Shown: positions 17,517-26,579 of the stretch, in pieces
Layout of the letters: each line of letters opens with the position of its first letter
How positions within the stretch are numbered: the first letter of the stretch is position 1
Assembly (NCBI GenBank): GCA_035499575.1
Contig: DATJYN010000018.1
Location: 1-64,000 of the forward strand
DNA from: RBG-16-66-20 sp035499575
GTDB lineage: Bacteria; Pseudomonadota; Gammaproteobacteria; Burkholderiales; SG8-39
Direction: 5' to 3'
Length of the DNA stretch: 64,000 bases
Notes under the pieces: model-generated
The model's database searches: none
Told to the model about the DNA's origin: nothing
What the model saw: only the letters and a program-made list of their open reading frames with translations
Translations under genes and position numbers: made by a program

Positions 17517-18050
17517 TTAAACGAGACTGAGCGAGACCAGCGCGACCGAGGCGCCGAGCGCTGCGCCAGCCAGCACGTCACTCGGGTAGTGCAGGCCGAG
17601 GACGATGCGTGACGCGGCAACGGCCAGGGTTATGGCCCCGAGCGGCAGTGCAAGCGGCGGGAAATACGCGGCGGCGACGATGGTGAACGCCACCGCATGC
17701 AGCGTGTGTCCCGACGGAAAGCTGAAGCGGTCGAGCGGCACCGCGCCCGCGGCGATGTGCGCGTGCACTTCGTAAGGCCGCGGCCGCAGCGTGCCTTGCT
17801 TCAGCCGCCGGTACAGGAAGGTGCAGGCGAGCCCGACGCAGGCCATGTGCAGCACGGGCAGCGCCGCCTCGGCGCCTTGCGCCAACAGCAGGGCCAGCAT
17901 CAGCGCATACCAGAAAATCCCGTTGCCGAGCCAGCTTACCGCCCGGAACAGGTGCAGCAGTACCCGGAAGCGGATGGCGCGGTTCAGCCGCGCGCAGGCG
18001 CGCTCGTCCCAGCGCTGGATAACCTGCAAGGTGCCGTCAAGCCGCGGCAT
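17517..18050 (-). CDS. PAP2-family membrane phosphatase
   Basis: A 177-residue inner-membrane protein with several transmembrane helices and the type 2 phosphatidic acid phosphatase signature: KQGTLRPRP (motif 1), PSGHTLHA (motif 2) and SRIVLGLHYPSDVLAG (motif 3). These supply the catalytic His residues. Likely substrates are lipid phosphates or undecaprenyl pyrophosphate. The start at 18050 lies inside the end of the upstream glycosyltransferase gene (14-base overlap), and dgkA lies nearby, suggesting a lipid-phosphate or glycolipid role. Confidence 0.88.
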   Translation of the reverse strand: MPRLDGTLQVIQRWDERACARLNRAIRFRVLLHLFRAVSWLGNGIFWYALMLALLLAQGAEAALPVLHMACVGLACTFLYRRLKQGTLRPRPYEVHAHIAAGAVPLDRFSFPSGHTLHAVAFTIVAAAYFPPLALPLGAITLAVAASRIVLGLHYPSDVLAGAALGASVALVSLSLV

Positions 18051-19215
18051 GGCGCTCGCGCAGCTGGATTGCGGGGGCGGCGATCGTTTCGCGCAGCACC
18101 GTTTCGAAATCCGCAGCGACCTTGCCCCAGCTGAGCGGTTCTGCTGCCACGCGTGCCTGCCGGCCGAGCAAGCGCGCACGAGGCAGGTCGCGCGCGAGCG
18201 CGGCCGCGTGCTCGATGAAGCTGATGCGGTCGTTCAGCGGCACCAGCAGCCCGGATCGGCCGTGCAGGATGTGCTGGCGCGCAGCCGCATAGTCGCAGGC
18301 CACGATCGCCAGACCGCTCGCCATCGCCTCCATCGTGACGTTGCCGAAGGTTTCGCTGGTGCTGGGAAATAGAAAGATGTCGGCCGAGGCATAGTGCGCC
18401 GCGAGTTCGCCGTCCTCGAGGCGCCCGGCGATGACGATGCCCGGGCCGTCGCGCTGGAGCTGCCGGGCCATCGGTCCTTCATCGCCCACCAGGATCAGGC
18501 GCGTTTCCGGGCGCACTGCGCGCATCGCGCGGTAGGCGTCGAGCGCCAGCGGAAAATTCTTCTCCGGCGCGAAGCGGCTGACGCACAACGCAACCGGGGC
18601 GTCGTCCGACGCGCACCATTGCTCGCGCAGCGCCGGGTCGCGCTTGGCCGGGGAAAACAGCCCGCAATCGACGCCGCGGCCGACCACGCGCAGCCTCTCG
18701 AAGCCGATTTGCGTGAGGTCCCGCGCGATCTCTTCAGTCGGAACCATCGTGCAGCAGGCGCGGTTGTGGAACAGTCGCAGGTAGCCTGCGACGATTCGCT
18801 CGGACCAGCCGGCGCCATAGTGCCGGCTGTAAGCGTGGAAATTGGTGCGAAAGTCCGTCGTCACCGGCAGGCCGAGCTTGCGCGCGGCCATCAGCGCACT
18901 CCAGCCCAGCGGCCCCTCCGTCGCGACATGCACGACATCGGGCGGCTCGTCCTGCCACGCGCGCAGCAGCGCCTGCTTCGACGGCAATCCAAAGCGCAGT
19001 TGCGGATACCGCGGGATCCTCATCCCCGGCCGCAGGCGCTCCCAAAAGCGGTCCTGTTCGGCCGCCCGGTCCGCCGGTCCCTGGCGCGGACGTACCAGCT
19101 CGACATCATGTCCCCGGGCAAGCAATTGCCCGACAAGGGCCGCCACGGTGCGCGCCACCCCGTTGATTTCGGGTGGGTAGGTTTCGCATACCATCGCGAC
19201 GCACAGCCGCTCCAT
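18037..19215 (-). CDS. Glycosyltransferase family 4 (GT-B) protein
   Basis: A 392-residue cytoplasmic or membrane-associated glycosyltransferase. The N-terminal acceptor domain begins CETYPPEINGVARTV, a pattern shared with GDP-mannose-dependent mannosyltransferases and SqdX-like enzymes. The C-terminal donor domain has CVSRFAPEKNF and the EX7E-type motif SETFGNVTMEAMASG. It overlaps the PAP2 phosphatase gene. Transfer of a sugar to a lipid acceptor is plausible from the neighbours, but donor and acceptor are not determined. Confidence 0.85.
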   Translation of the reverse strand: MERLCVAMVCETYPPEINGVARTVAALVGQLLARGHDVELVRPRQGPADRAAEQDRFWERLRPGMRIPRYPQLRFGLPSKQALLRAWQDEPPDVVHVATEGPLGWSALMAARKLGLPVTTDFRTNFHAYSRHYGAGWSERIVAGYLRLFHNRACCTMVPTEEIARDLTQIGFERLRVVGRGVDCGLFSPAKRDPALREQWCASDDAPVALCVSRFAPEKNFPLALDAYRAMRAVRPETRLILVGDEGPMARQLQRDGPGIVIAGRLEDGELAAHYASADIFLFPSTSETFGNVTMEAMASGLAIVACDYAAARQHILHGRSGLLVPLNDRISFIEHAAALARDLPRARLLGRQARVAAEPLSWGKVAADFETVLRETIAAPAIQLRERHAAA

Positions 19216-19273
19216 GCGCGGTGACGATGCGCCGTGTTCGTGAAACTTCGGTGACGGTCGCGTTAAGGCTTGA

Positions 19274-19642
19274 TTAAAAAGCGAGGATGAGCAGCCAAAC
19301 CGCGGCGACGTTGACGAGCGACAGCATCACTGCCGCGCTGCCGATGTCCTTGGCGCGCTTGGCAAGGTTGTGGTCGTCCAGCGACACGCGGTCCACGGTA
19401 GCCTCGACTGCGGAGTTGAGCAGTTCCACCACCAGCACCAGCAGCACGCTGCCCACCAGCAGCGCCCGTTCGACGCCCGTCGTGCCCAGCCACAGGCCGA
19501 GCGGCACCATGATCGCGGCAAGGAACAGTTCCTGGCGGAAGGCGTCCTCGTGGCGGGCGGCGGCGGACAGCCCGTCGATCGAATAGCCCGTGGCGTTGAT
19601 CAGGCGCCGCAACCCGGTCTTGCCTTTATACGGGCTTTCCAT
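19274..19642 (-). CDS. dgkA: Diacylglycerol kinase DgkA
   Basis: A small trimeric inner-membrane kinase that phosphorylates diacylglycerol for phospholipid recycling. The 122 residues show three transmembrane helices and the catalytic motif VELLNSAVEATVDR, with the Asn and Glu residues typical of the family. RHEDAFRQE near residue 30 is also conserved. Length matches DgkA. It stands alone between the glycosyltransferase and ppk genes on the same strand. Confidence 0.93.
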   Translation of the reverse strand: MESPYKGKTGLRRLINATGYSIDGLSAAARHEDAFRQELFLAAIMVPLGLWLGTTGVERALLVGSVLLVLVVELLNSAVEATVDRVSLDDHNLAKRAKDIGSAAVMLSLVNVAAVWLLILAF

Positions 19643-19685
19643 CGCGGCGCCGAATGTAGCACGCGCCGGGGAAGCGGCGCGGCGC

Positions 19686-21770
19686 CTAGGCCGCCGGCGC
19701 GAGCGTGCGCAGCAGTTCTTCCTGCACCACGCGCGGCTTGCCGCGCCGCGAGGCGGGCGCCTCGTAGCCGCCTTCGGAATTCATGGTCCACGCCTGGCTG
19801 ACATCGTCGAGATAGGCCTGCAATCCCTCGCGGATGACGCGCTGCTTGAGCACCGGGTCGAGCACGGGAAAGGCGAGCTCGATGCGGCGGAAGAAATTGC
19901 GGTCCATCCAGTCCGCGCTGGACAAGTAGACGTCGTCGGCGCCCTCGTTGTGGAAGCAGAACAGGCGCGCATGCTCGAGGAAACGCCCGACCACCGAGCG
20001 CACTCGGATGTTCTCCGACAGCCCCGCAACGCCCGGCCGCAGCGCGCAGACGCCGCGGACCAGAAGGTCGATCTGCACGCCGGCTTGCGACGCGGCGTAA
20101 AGCTCCTCGATCAACTCGGGCTCCAGCAGCGCGTTCATTTTCGCCATCACGCGCGCGGGCCTGCCCTCCTTGGCGATACGAACCTCGTTGCGCACCGCGG
20201 CGACCACGCGCTTGTGCAGCGTGAAGGGCGACAGCCACAGGTACTTCATGCGGCTCGATTTGCCAAGTCCAGTGAGCTGCTTGAACACCTCGTTGACGTC
20301 CGAGCAGATTTCCTCGCGCGCAGTCAGCAGCCCGAAATCGGTGTACTGGCGCGCCGTGCGCGGATGGTAGTTGCCGGTGGCAAGGTGCGCATAGCGCCGT
20401 AGCACGCTGCCCTGCGGGCCATCCTCACGGCGCACCACCAGCGCCATCTTGGCGTGCGTCTTGTGGCCGACGACACCGTAGACCACGTGCGCGCCGGCTT
20501 CCTCCAGGCGCGCGGCCCAGTTGATGTTCGCTTCCTCGTCGAAGCGCGCCATCAGCTCCACCACCACGGTCACTTCCTTGCCCTGACGCGCAGCTTCGAT
20601 GAGGATGTCCATCAACTCCGAGTCCGTGCCGGTGCGGTAGACGGTCTGCTTGATTGCGATCACGCGCGGATCGGTCACCGAAGTACGAATGAATTCGATC
20701 ACCGGCATGAACGATTCGTAGGGATGGTGCAGCAGCACGTCCTGCTTTTTCAGCACCGCGAAAACGTCCTTCTGGCCTGCGAGCGCAAGCGGCAGCGCCG
20801 GCTGGAACGCCGGGTACTTCAGCTCGGGCTTCTCCACGCGATCAGTCACTTCACGCAGGCGATAGAGGTTCACCGGACCGTCCACACGGTAGAGGTCCGT
20901 TTCCGAGAGCCCGAACTGCTGCAGCAGGAATTCGACCGTTTGCTGCGAGCAGTTGTCGGCGACCTCCAGCCGCACTGCGTCGCCGAAGTGCCGATGCAGC
21001 AGTTCGCCCTGGATCGCGATGCGCATGTTCTTGATTTCCTCCTCGTCCACGAACAGGTCCGAGTTGCGCGTGACGCGGAACTGGTGGCAGCCCTTGACCT
21101 GCATGCCGGAGAACAGCTCGTCGACGTGCGCGTGCAGGATCGAGGACAGGAACACGAAGGCGTATTCGGCGCCGGCGACGTCGGCCGGCAGGCGGATCAC
21201 GCGCGGCAGGGCGCGCGGCGCCTGCACGATCGCGGCACGCGACTTGCGGCCGAAGGAATCGCGCCCTTCCAGCTCGATGGCGAGGTTCAGGGATTTGTTC
21301 AGCACGCGCGGGAACGGGTGCGCCGGATCGAGGCCGATCGGCGTCAGCACCGGCAGCAGTTCGCGCATGAAGTAATCGCGGATCCAGGTGCGCTGCGCGT
21401 CGGTCCATTCCTCGCGCTTGGGGAAAATCACGCCCTGCTTCGCCATCGCCGGTAGCAGCACGCTGTTCAGCAGCCGGTATTGCTCGCCCACCAGGGCGTG
21501 CGCCTGAGCCGAAACCAGCTCGAAAACCTCCGCCGGGCTGCGGCCATCCAAACCGGATTCCTTGATGCCCACCTTGACCTGTTCCTTCAGGCCGGCGACC
21601 CGGATCTCGAAGAACTCGTCCAGGTTGGAGGAGACGATGGTGAGGAAGCGCAGCCGTTCCAGCAGCGGCACCGAATCGTCCGCCGCCTGCGCCAGCACGC
21701 GCCGGTTGAATTCGAGCAGCCCGAGCTCGCGGTTCAGGAAATGCGATGGGGGAAGGTTCTTTTTGACCAT
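19686..21770 (-). CDS. ppk1: Polyphosphate kinase Ppk1
   Basis: Ppk1 reversibly makes polyphosphate from ATP. The 694-residue protein has the standard four-domain layout, starting with FLNRELGLLEFNRRVLAQA. The catalytic histidine region is YAHLATGNYHPRTARQYTD, and the C-terminal domain contains VYLSSADWMDRNFFRR. It is divergent from ppx across 122 bp and lies just upstream of the Pho cluster, a common arrangement in betaproteobacteria. No Pho box was recognised before it. Confidence 0.96.
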   Translation of the reverse strand: MVKKNLPPSHFLNRELGLLEFNRRVLAQAADDSVPLLERLRFLTIVSSNLDEFFEIRVAGLKEQVKVGIKESGLDGRSPAEVFELVSAQAHALVGEQYRLLNSVLLPAMAKQGVIFPKREEWTDAQRTWIRDYFMRELLPVLTPIGLDPAHPFPRVLNKSLNLAIELEGRDSFGRKSRAAIVQAPRALPRVIRLPADVAGAEYAFVFLSSILHAHVDELFSGMQVKGCHQFRVTRNSDLFVDEEEIKNMRIAIQGELLHRHFGDAVRLEVADNCSQQTVEFLLQQFGLSETDLYRVDGPVNLYRLREVTDRVEKPELKYPAFQPALPLALAGQKDVFAVLKKQDVLLHHPYESFMPVIEFIRTSVTDPRVIAIKQTVYRTGTDSELMDILIEAARQGKEVTVVVELMARFDEEANINWAARLEEAGAHVVYGVVGHKTHAKMALVVRREDGPQGSVLRRYAHLATGNYHPRTARQYTDFGLLTAREEICSDVNEVFKQLTGLGKSSRMKYLWLSPFTLHKRVVAAVRNEVRIAKEGRPARVMAKMNALLEPELIEELYAASQAGVQIDLLVRGVCALRPGVAGLSENIRVRSVVGRFLEHARLFCFHNEGADDVYLSSADWMDRNFFRRIELAFPVLDPVLKQRVIREGLQAYLDDVSQAWTMNSEGGYEAPASRRGKPRVVQEELLRTLAPAA

Positions 21771-21892
21771 GGCTACGGCGGGCGGGGAGCACTGCTGCTT
21801 CCGCTAGCCTACACCAGAAATATTGCAGCTACGTGAAAGCGCCCGGACACGCCGTTTGCCGAGAAATCCGCAGAGTGTTAGTTTTCAAGGCG

Positions 21893-23404
21893 ATGGCACG
21901 CCCTGACTTGCTCGCTGCAGTCGATCTTGGTTCGAACAGTTTCCACCTGCAGGTCGGGCGCGTCGTCGGCGGCCAGATCTATCCCCTCGATACCCTGCGC
22001 GAAGTCGTGCGCCTCGGCGCCGGCTTGACCTCGGAAAAACGCATCGACCGCGCCACCCAGGCGCGCGCGCTGGAAGCGCTCGAGCGCATCGGCGAACGGC
22101 TGCGCGGGCTGCCGCGCAGCGCGGTGCGCGCGGTCGGCACCAATACGCTGCGCGTGGCGAAGAACGCGCCGCAGTTCCTGCGCGAGGCGCGGGCTGCTCT
22201 TGGCTTCCCGATCGAAGTGATCGCCGGCCGCGAAGAAGCGCGCCTGATCTACCTCGGCGTCGCGCACTCCATGCCGCCGGCGCCGAAGAAGCGCCTGGTG
22301 GTCGACATCGGCGGCGGTTCGACCGAGTTCATCGTCGGCAAGGGGCTGGAACCGCTGCTTACCGAAAGCCTCTACATGGGCTGTGTCAGCTACAGCCTCG
22401 CCTACTTCCCCGAGGGCAGGGTGGACAAGGGGCGCATGAAGAAGGCGGAACTCGCTGCACGCCAGGAACTGGAAGGCATCGAGCACGAATACCGCGGCGC
22501 AGGCTGGGAAGAGACTGTCGGCTCCTCGGGCACGGCGCGCGCACTGGAAACGATCTTGCGCGAAAACGGCTTCACCGACGAAGGCATCACGCTGGAGGGA
22601 CTCGAGCAACTGAAGGCCCTGCTGATCAAGCACGAACGTGCCGACCCGGACCGCATTGCCGGCTTGCGCAAGGATCGAGTGCCGGTGCTGACCGGCGGCC
22701 TCGCCATCATGCTCGCTGCGTTCTCGGAGCTGGGCATCGAGAAAATGGCGGTCTCGGAGGGCGCGCTGCGGCACGGCGTGCTCTACGATTTGCTCGGGCG
22801 GGTACAGCACCGTGACATGCGCGAAGCCACCGTGGCGCAGTTCATGCGGCGCTACCATGCGGACACGACGCAGGCCGAGCGCGTGCGGTCGCTGGCGCTG
22901 AAAATATTCGACGCGATGAACCCGGAAAAAGAGGAGCCGGACACCGACCGGCTGCTGCTCGACTGGGCGGCGCGCCTGGCGGAAATCGGGCTGTCGGTGG
23001 CGCACGCGCAGTATCACAAGCACTCCGCCTACATCCTGTCGAACGCCGACATGCCGGGTTTCTCGCGAATGGAGCAGCAGCGTCTCGCCCGCATCGTGCT
23101 CGCGCACCGCGGCAAACTCGGCAAGATGCGGGATGAGGGCCTCGAAGGCAGCGACTGGGCCCTGGTATTCGCGCTGCGCATCGCGGCTCTGGTGCTGCGC
23201 AACCGGACCGACGCGCGCTTCCCGATGCTGCGCGTCGCCGGCGACAAGACCGGCTACAGCGTCGACCTGCCGCAGGCCTGGCTGGAGGAGAACCCGCTCG
23301 CCGCGGCGGCGCTCGAAACCGAATCGGAGCGCTGGGAGGCCGTCGACCTGCGCTTCTCGGTCCACAGCCTGTCGGAAAAGAAGGTCGCCCAGCTACGCGG
23401 CTGA
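21893..23404 (+). CDS. ppx: Exopolyphosphatase / Ppx-GppA phosphatase
   Basis: An ASKHA-fold enzyme that releases phosphate from the end of polyphosphate chains, or hydrolyses pppGpp. The 503 residues include AVDLGSNSFHL (phosphate 1 loop), VVDIGGGSTEFIVG (phosphate 2 loop) and a C-terminal HD-like domain. The ATG at 21893 is used because AAGG precedes it and the family signature follows at once; the frame is open to 21833. It is divergent from ppk1. Confidence 0.93.
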   Translation: MARPDLLAAVDLGSNSFHLQVGRVVGGQIYPLDTLREVVRLGAGLTSEKRIDRATQARALEALERIGERLRGLPRSAVRAVGTNTLRVAKNAPQFLREARAALGFPIEVIAGREEARLIYLGVAHSMPPAPKKRLVVDIGGGSTEFIVGKGLEPLLTESLYMGCVSYSLAYFPEGRVDKGRMKKAELAARQELEGIEHEYRGAGWEETVGSSGTARALETILRENGFTDEGITLEGLEQLKALLIKHERADPDRIAGLRKDRVPVLTGGLAIMLAAFSELGIEKMAVSEGALRHGVLYDLLGRVQHRDMREATVAQFMRRYHADTTQAERVRSLALKIFDAMNPEKEEPDTDRLLLDWAARLAEIGLSVAHAQYHKHSAYILSNADMPGFSRMEQQRLARIVLAHRGKLGKMRDEGLEGSDWALVFALRIAALVLRNRTDARFPMLRVAGDKTGYSVDLPQAWLEENPLAAAALETESERWEAVDLRFSVHSLSEKKVAQLRG

Positions 23405-23411
23405 GTTGCCG

Positions 23412-23864
23412 CTAGAGCAGGTCCGGGGCCATCACCGCGCGCAGCACCGCCTGGTGCCTGCCGTCCCGCTCGCGGTCGCTGATCCACCACAGGCCAGCCT
23501 TTTTCAGCGACCAATCTCCCTGAGCTCCGGAGAGCAGCATCGCTGCTACGCGGCCGAGATCGGGCTGATGTCCGACCACGACCACCGCGCCCTTGCGTGT
23601 TGGCCATCCCGCCGCTTCAAGGATGACCGCCGGGGCGGCGCCCGGCGCAAGGCGGTCCGAGATCCTGTATTTGACCCCGAGCGCGTCCGCAGTCTCGCGC
23701 GCGCGCCGCGCGGGACTGGCGACGACCTGGATGCGCGACGGCAGGCGCTTCATCAGCCACTCGCTCATGCGCGCGGCCTGCTTGTGGCCCTTGGCGGTGA
23801 GCTTCCTCTCGAGGTCGCGGCCGCCTTCTGCGGCATCCGCGTGACGCCAGAGAATCAGGTCCAC
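23412..23864 (-). CDS. sixA: Phosphohistidine phosphatase SixA-like
   Basis: A 150-residue histidine-phosphatase-superfamily protein. The N-terminal motif LILWRHADA contains the catalytic Arg and His (His8), the region SPARRARETADALG supplies a second Arg, and VVVGHQPDL provides the second His. E. coli SixA dephosphorylates histidine phosphotransfer proteins of the PTS. It is the last gene of the phoU-phoB-phoR run, 4 bp after phoR, and converges with ppx. Its target here is unknown. Confidence 0.88.
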   Translation of the reverse strand: MDLILWRHADAAEGGRDLERKLTAKGHKQAARMSEWLMKRLPSRIQVVASPARRARETADALGVKYRISDRLAPGAAPAVILEAAGWPTRKGAVVVVGHQPDLGRVAAMLLSGAQGDWSLKKAGLWWISDRERDGRHQAVLRAVMAPDLL

Positions 23865-23868
23865 GAGC

Positions 23869-25113
23869 TCATCCTAAACCCGCCACGCGTTGCGCGACTG
23901 GTGCAAGGCGTGCGGCCGGGAACCGCGCGCTGAAGCGGCTGCCTTTGCCGGGCACGCTGTCGATCCCGAGCGCCGCCTGGTGCCTGGCCAGCGCATGCTT
24001 CACGATCGACAATCCCAGGCCGGTGCCGCCGGTCTCGCGCGAGCGGCCGCGGTCGACGCGGTAGAAACGCTCGGTGAGCCGCGGCAGGTGTTCCGCGTCG
24101 ATGCCGATGCCGTTGTCCTGCACCGAGAACTCGCCGCCATCTTCCGCCGATTGCCAGCGCAGGCGGATTTCCCCGCCGGCGGGCGTATATCTTACGGCGT
24201 TGCTGGCGAGATTCAGGAACGCGCTGGCCAGTTCCTTTTCCGCGCCGAGCAGGTCGTGGTCGCCTTTCATTTCCAGCGAAATCCGGTGCTTGCCGCCGGA
24301 GAGGGCCTCGGCCTCGGCGCGCACATTATGGAGAAGCGGACGCAGCGCGACGCGCGATGCGGTCGGCGGCGCCGGCGCATGCTCCAGCACGGAGAGCGTC
24401 AGCAGGTCGTCGATCAGGTGCTTCATGCGCTCGGCCTGGGGCGCCATCAGGCCGACGTAGTCGCGCACGCGCCCGGCATCCAGCTTCAGGTCCTGGATGG
24501 TTTCCAGGAACCCCGCGAGTACGGTCAGCGGCGTGCGCAGCTCGTGCGACACGTTGGCGACGAAGTCGCGGCGCATTGCCTCCAGCCGCTCGGTACCGGT
24601 AACGTCCTGCGACAGCAGCAGGTGCTCTTCATCGCCGAAGGAGACGATCTGCAGCGATAGCGTGCGCCCGCCGCCGGGGGAATTTACGCGCGCCGGCTCG
24701 GAATAGTCCGCCGCGCGCAGGTAATCGACGAAGCCGGGACTGCGCACCATATTGACGATCGGCTGGCCGCGGTCGCGCTCGGGGTCGAGGCCGAGCTGGT
24801 CGCGCGCCGCGTCGTTGCACCAGTCCAGGCGGTAGTCGGCATCCAGCACGGCAACGCCATAGGGCAGCGCCTGCGCACCGCGCCGCGAGCGCACCATCAG
24901 CTGCGCCAGCTCACGGCGGCGCTTTAGCAGCGCGCGGCGATGGCGATGCAGCAGGTTGAATACCTCGCCCCAGCTGCCCTCGGCCTCCGGCGGATCGTTT
25001 AGGCGGGGCTGCGACGCCCAGTGCCGCAGCTTGCGAAACTCGCGGAACTGGCGGTAAAGCAGGACCGCGAGTATCGCTACCGCGAAGGCAAGGACCGCTT
25101 CCAGCCAAGTCAT
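23869..25113 (-). CDS. phoR: Phosphate-regulon sensor histidine kinase PhoR
   Basis: The inner-membrane sensor of the Pho system, which phosphorylates PhoB when phosphate is scarce. The 414 residues start with one hydrophobic helix (about 5-22), then a linker and PAS domain (about 82-175), the HisKA motif VSHELRTPLTVLAG with His190, and an ATPase domain with NLASNAVRYTP, DNGIGID and GTGLGLSIVKH. It follows phoB by 10 bp. The short periplasmic part fits a sensor that acts through PhoU and PstSCAB. Confidence 0.95.
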   Translation of the reverse strand: MTWLEAVLAFAVAILAVLLYRQFREFRKLRHWASQPRLNDPPEAEGSWGEVFNLLHRHRRALLKRRRELAQLMVRSRRGAQALPYGVAVLDADYRLDWCNDAARDQLGLDPERDRGQPIVNMVRSPGFVDYLRAADYSEPARVNSPGGGRTLSLQIVSFGDEEHLLLSQDVTGTERLEAMRRDFVANVSHELRTPLTVLAGFLETIQDLKLDAGRVRDYVGLMAPQAERMKHLIDDLLTLSVLEHAPAPPTASRVALRPLLHNVRAEAEALSGGKHRISLEMKGDHDLLGAEKELASAFLNLASNAVRYTPAGGEIRLRWQSAEDGGEFSVQDNGIGIDAEHLPRLTERFYRVDRGRSRETGGTGLGLSIVKHALARHQAALGIDSVPGKGSRFSARFPAARLAPVAQRVAGLG

Positions 25114-25123
25114 TGGCTGCCCG

Positions 25124-25831
25124 TCAGCTCCGGGTGGTGGCGGGAACGTCCGTGCGCAGGGAATAGCCGCTGCCGCGCACCGTCTCGATCAGCGCGTCAT
25201 GGCCGGTGGGCGTAAGTCCCTGCCGCAGGCGCCTGATGTGGACGTCGACCGTGCGCTCCTCGATGAACACGTGGTCGCCCCAGACCTCGTCGAGCAGCTG
25301 CGCGCGAGAGTAGACGCGGTTGGGGTGCGTCATCAGGTAGTGCAGCAGCCGGAACTCGGTCGGCCCGAAGCTGAGCGGCTCGCCGTTGCCGGTCACGCGG
25401 TGCGCCAGCGGGTCGATGCGCAGCCCGGCGATTTCCACTGGCACGTCGCCGTGCTGCGGCTTCCTTCGGCGCAGCACCGCGCGGATGCGCGCCACCAGTT
25501 CCTTGGTGGAAAACGGCTTGGTGATGTAGTCGTCGGCACCCGCTTCCAGCCCGGCGATCTTGTCCGGTTCCTCGGCGCGCGCGGTAAGGAAGATCAGCGG
25601 CAACTCGCGCGTGCGCGCGTCGCCGCGCAAGCGCCGCGCCAGCGCCACGCCCGACTGCCCCGGCAGCATCCAGTCGAGCAGCACCACGTCGGGCAGGATA
25701 TCGGAAAGCAGGCGGCCGGCGTCCTCCGCCGACCGCGCGCGCAGCGTTTCGTAGCCAGCGTGCTCCAGATTGACTGCAACCAGCTCGAGGATTGCCGGTT
25801 CGTCCTCTACGATCATTACCGTGGCGGGCAT
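25124..25831 (-). CDS. phoB: Phosphate-regulon response regulator PhoB
   Basis: An OmpR-family response regulator of 235 residues. The receiver domain has the acidic pair near residue 9 and the phosphoacceptor Asp53 (VVLLDWMLPG), and Lys is conserved in ITKPFSTKEL. The C-terminal winged helix contains GPTEFRLLHYL and VDVHIRRLRQGL. It lies between phoU and phoR and is expected to bind the Pho box found upstream of pstS. Confidence 0.96.
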   Translation of the reverse strand: MPATVMIVEDEPAILELVAVNLEHAGYETLRARSAEDAGRLLSDILPDVVLLDWMLPGQSGVALARRLRGDARTRELPLIFLTARAEEPDKIAGLEAGADDYITKPFSTKELVARIRAVLRRRKPQHGDVPVEIAGLRIDPLAHRVTGNGEPLSFGPTEFRLLHYLMTHPNRVYSRAQLLDEVWGDHVFIEERTVDVHIRRLRQGLTPTGHDALIETVRGSGYSLRTDVPATTRS

Positions 25832-25849
25832 GCGGCGGGGGCTTTCTTT

Positions 25850-26560
25850 CTATTTCTTGGCGATCTCGCGCTCGATATCGGCGAACGAGGTGTGGCGCAC
25901 GTCGGTGCCCTTGACAATGTAAATCACCTGCTCGGCCACGTTCTTGGCGTGGTCGCCTATGCGCTCGATCGCCTTCGCCACCCAGACCGTTTCGACGGAA
26001 GTCGTGATGGTGCGCGGGTCTTCCATCATGTAGGTGATCAGCTGCCGCAGCACCGAGCGGAATTCGGCGTCGAGCTCCGAGTCTTCCTTGAGAACCTCGG
26101 CCGCGCTCGCCGCATCCAGGCGCGCAAAGGCGTCCAGCGCCTGGCGCAGCATCTTGACCGCGATCTGAGAGGCATGCCGGATCGCCGGAAAGCGCTGCGC
26201 GAGATGCGCGCTGCCTTCGTGGATCTTCTTCGCCATGCGGGCGATCTTCTTCGCCTCGTCGCCGACGCGCTCCAGGTCCGTCACGATCTTGCTGATCGCC
26301 ATGATCAGGCGCAGGTCGCTCGCCGCGGGCTGGCGCTTGACGACGATGTGGTTGCAGGCGCCGTCAATCGCGACCTCGTAGCCATTGACGCGCGCATCGT
26401 TCTCGATGACCTGCTCGATCAGCGCCTGGTCGCCGGTGGAGAAAGCCTGGATCGCAGCCAGGATCTGCGCCTCCACCAGGCCGCCCATCTGCAGCACGCG
26501 CGTGCGCGTGGTATCGAGGTCGGTCTCGAACTGCTTGGAAATGTGCTCTGCGGTGCCCAT
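25850..26560 (-). CDS. phoU: Phosphate transport system regulator PhoU
   Basis: PhoU is a metal-binding helical-bundle protein that couples the PstSCAB transporter to PhoR and dampens signalling when phosphate is plentiful. The 236 residues contain the two tandem family repeats with their conserved E-R-[IV]-[GA]-D motifs: LERVGDEAKKIARM and IERIGDHAKNVAEQVIY. It is placed between pstB and phoB, as usual. Confidence 0.95.
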   Translation of the reverse strand: MGTAEHISKQFETDLDTTRTRVLQMGGLVEAQILAAIQAFSTGDQALIEQVIENDARVNGYEVAIDGACNHIVVKRQPAASDLRLIMAISKIVTDLERVGDEAKKIARMAKKIHEGSAHLAQRFPAIRHASQIAVKMLRQALDAFARLDAASAAEVLKEDSELDAEFRSVLRQLITYMMEDPRTITTSVETVWVAKAIERIGDHAKNVAEQVIYIVKGTDVRHTSFADIEREIAKK

Positions 26561-26579
26561 GGCGCGTTTTCCTCGCGGT

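Noticed and set aside
21771..21892. A possible Pho box between ppk1 and ppx
   Set aside because: No pair of CTGTCAT-like repeats with the right spacing was found on either strand.
21878..23365. A 495-residue minus-strand frame opposite ppx
   Set aside because: Antisense to the conserved exopolyphosphatase and with a composition typical of shadow frames.
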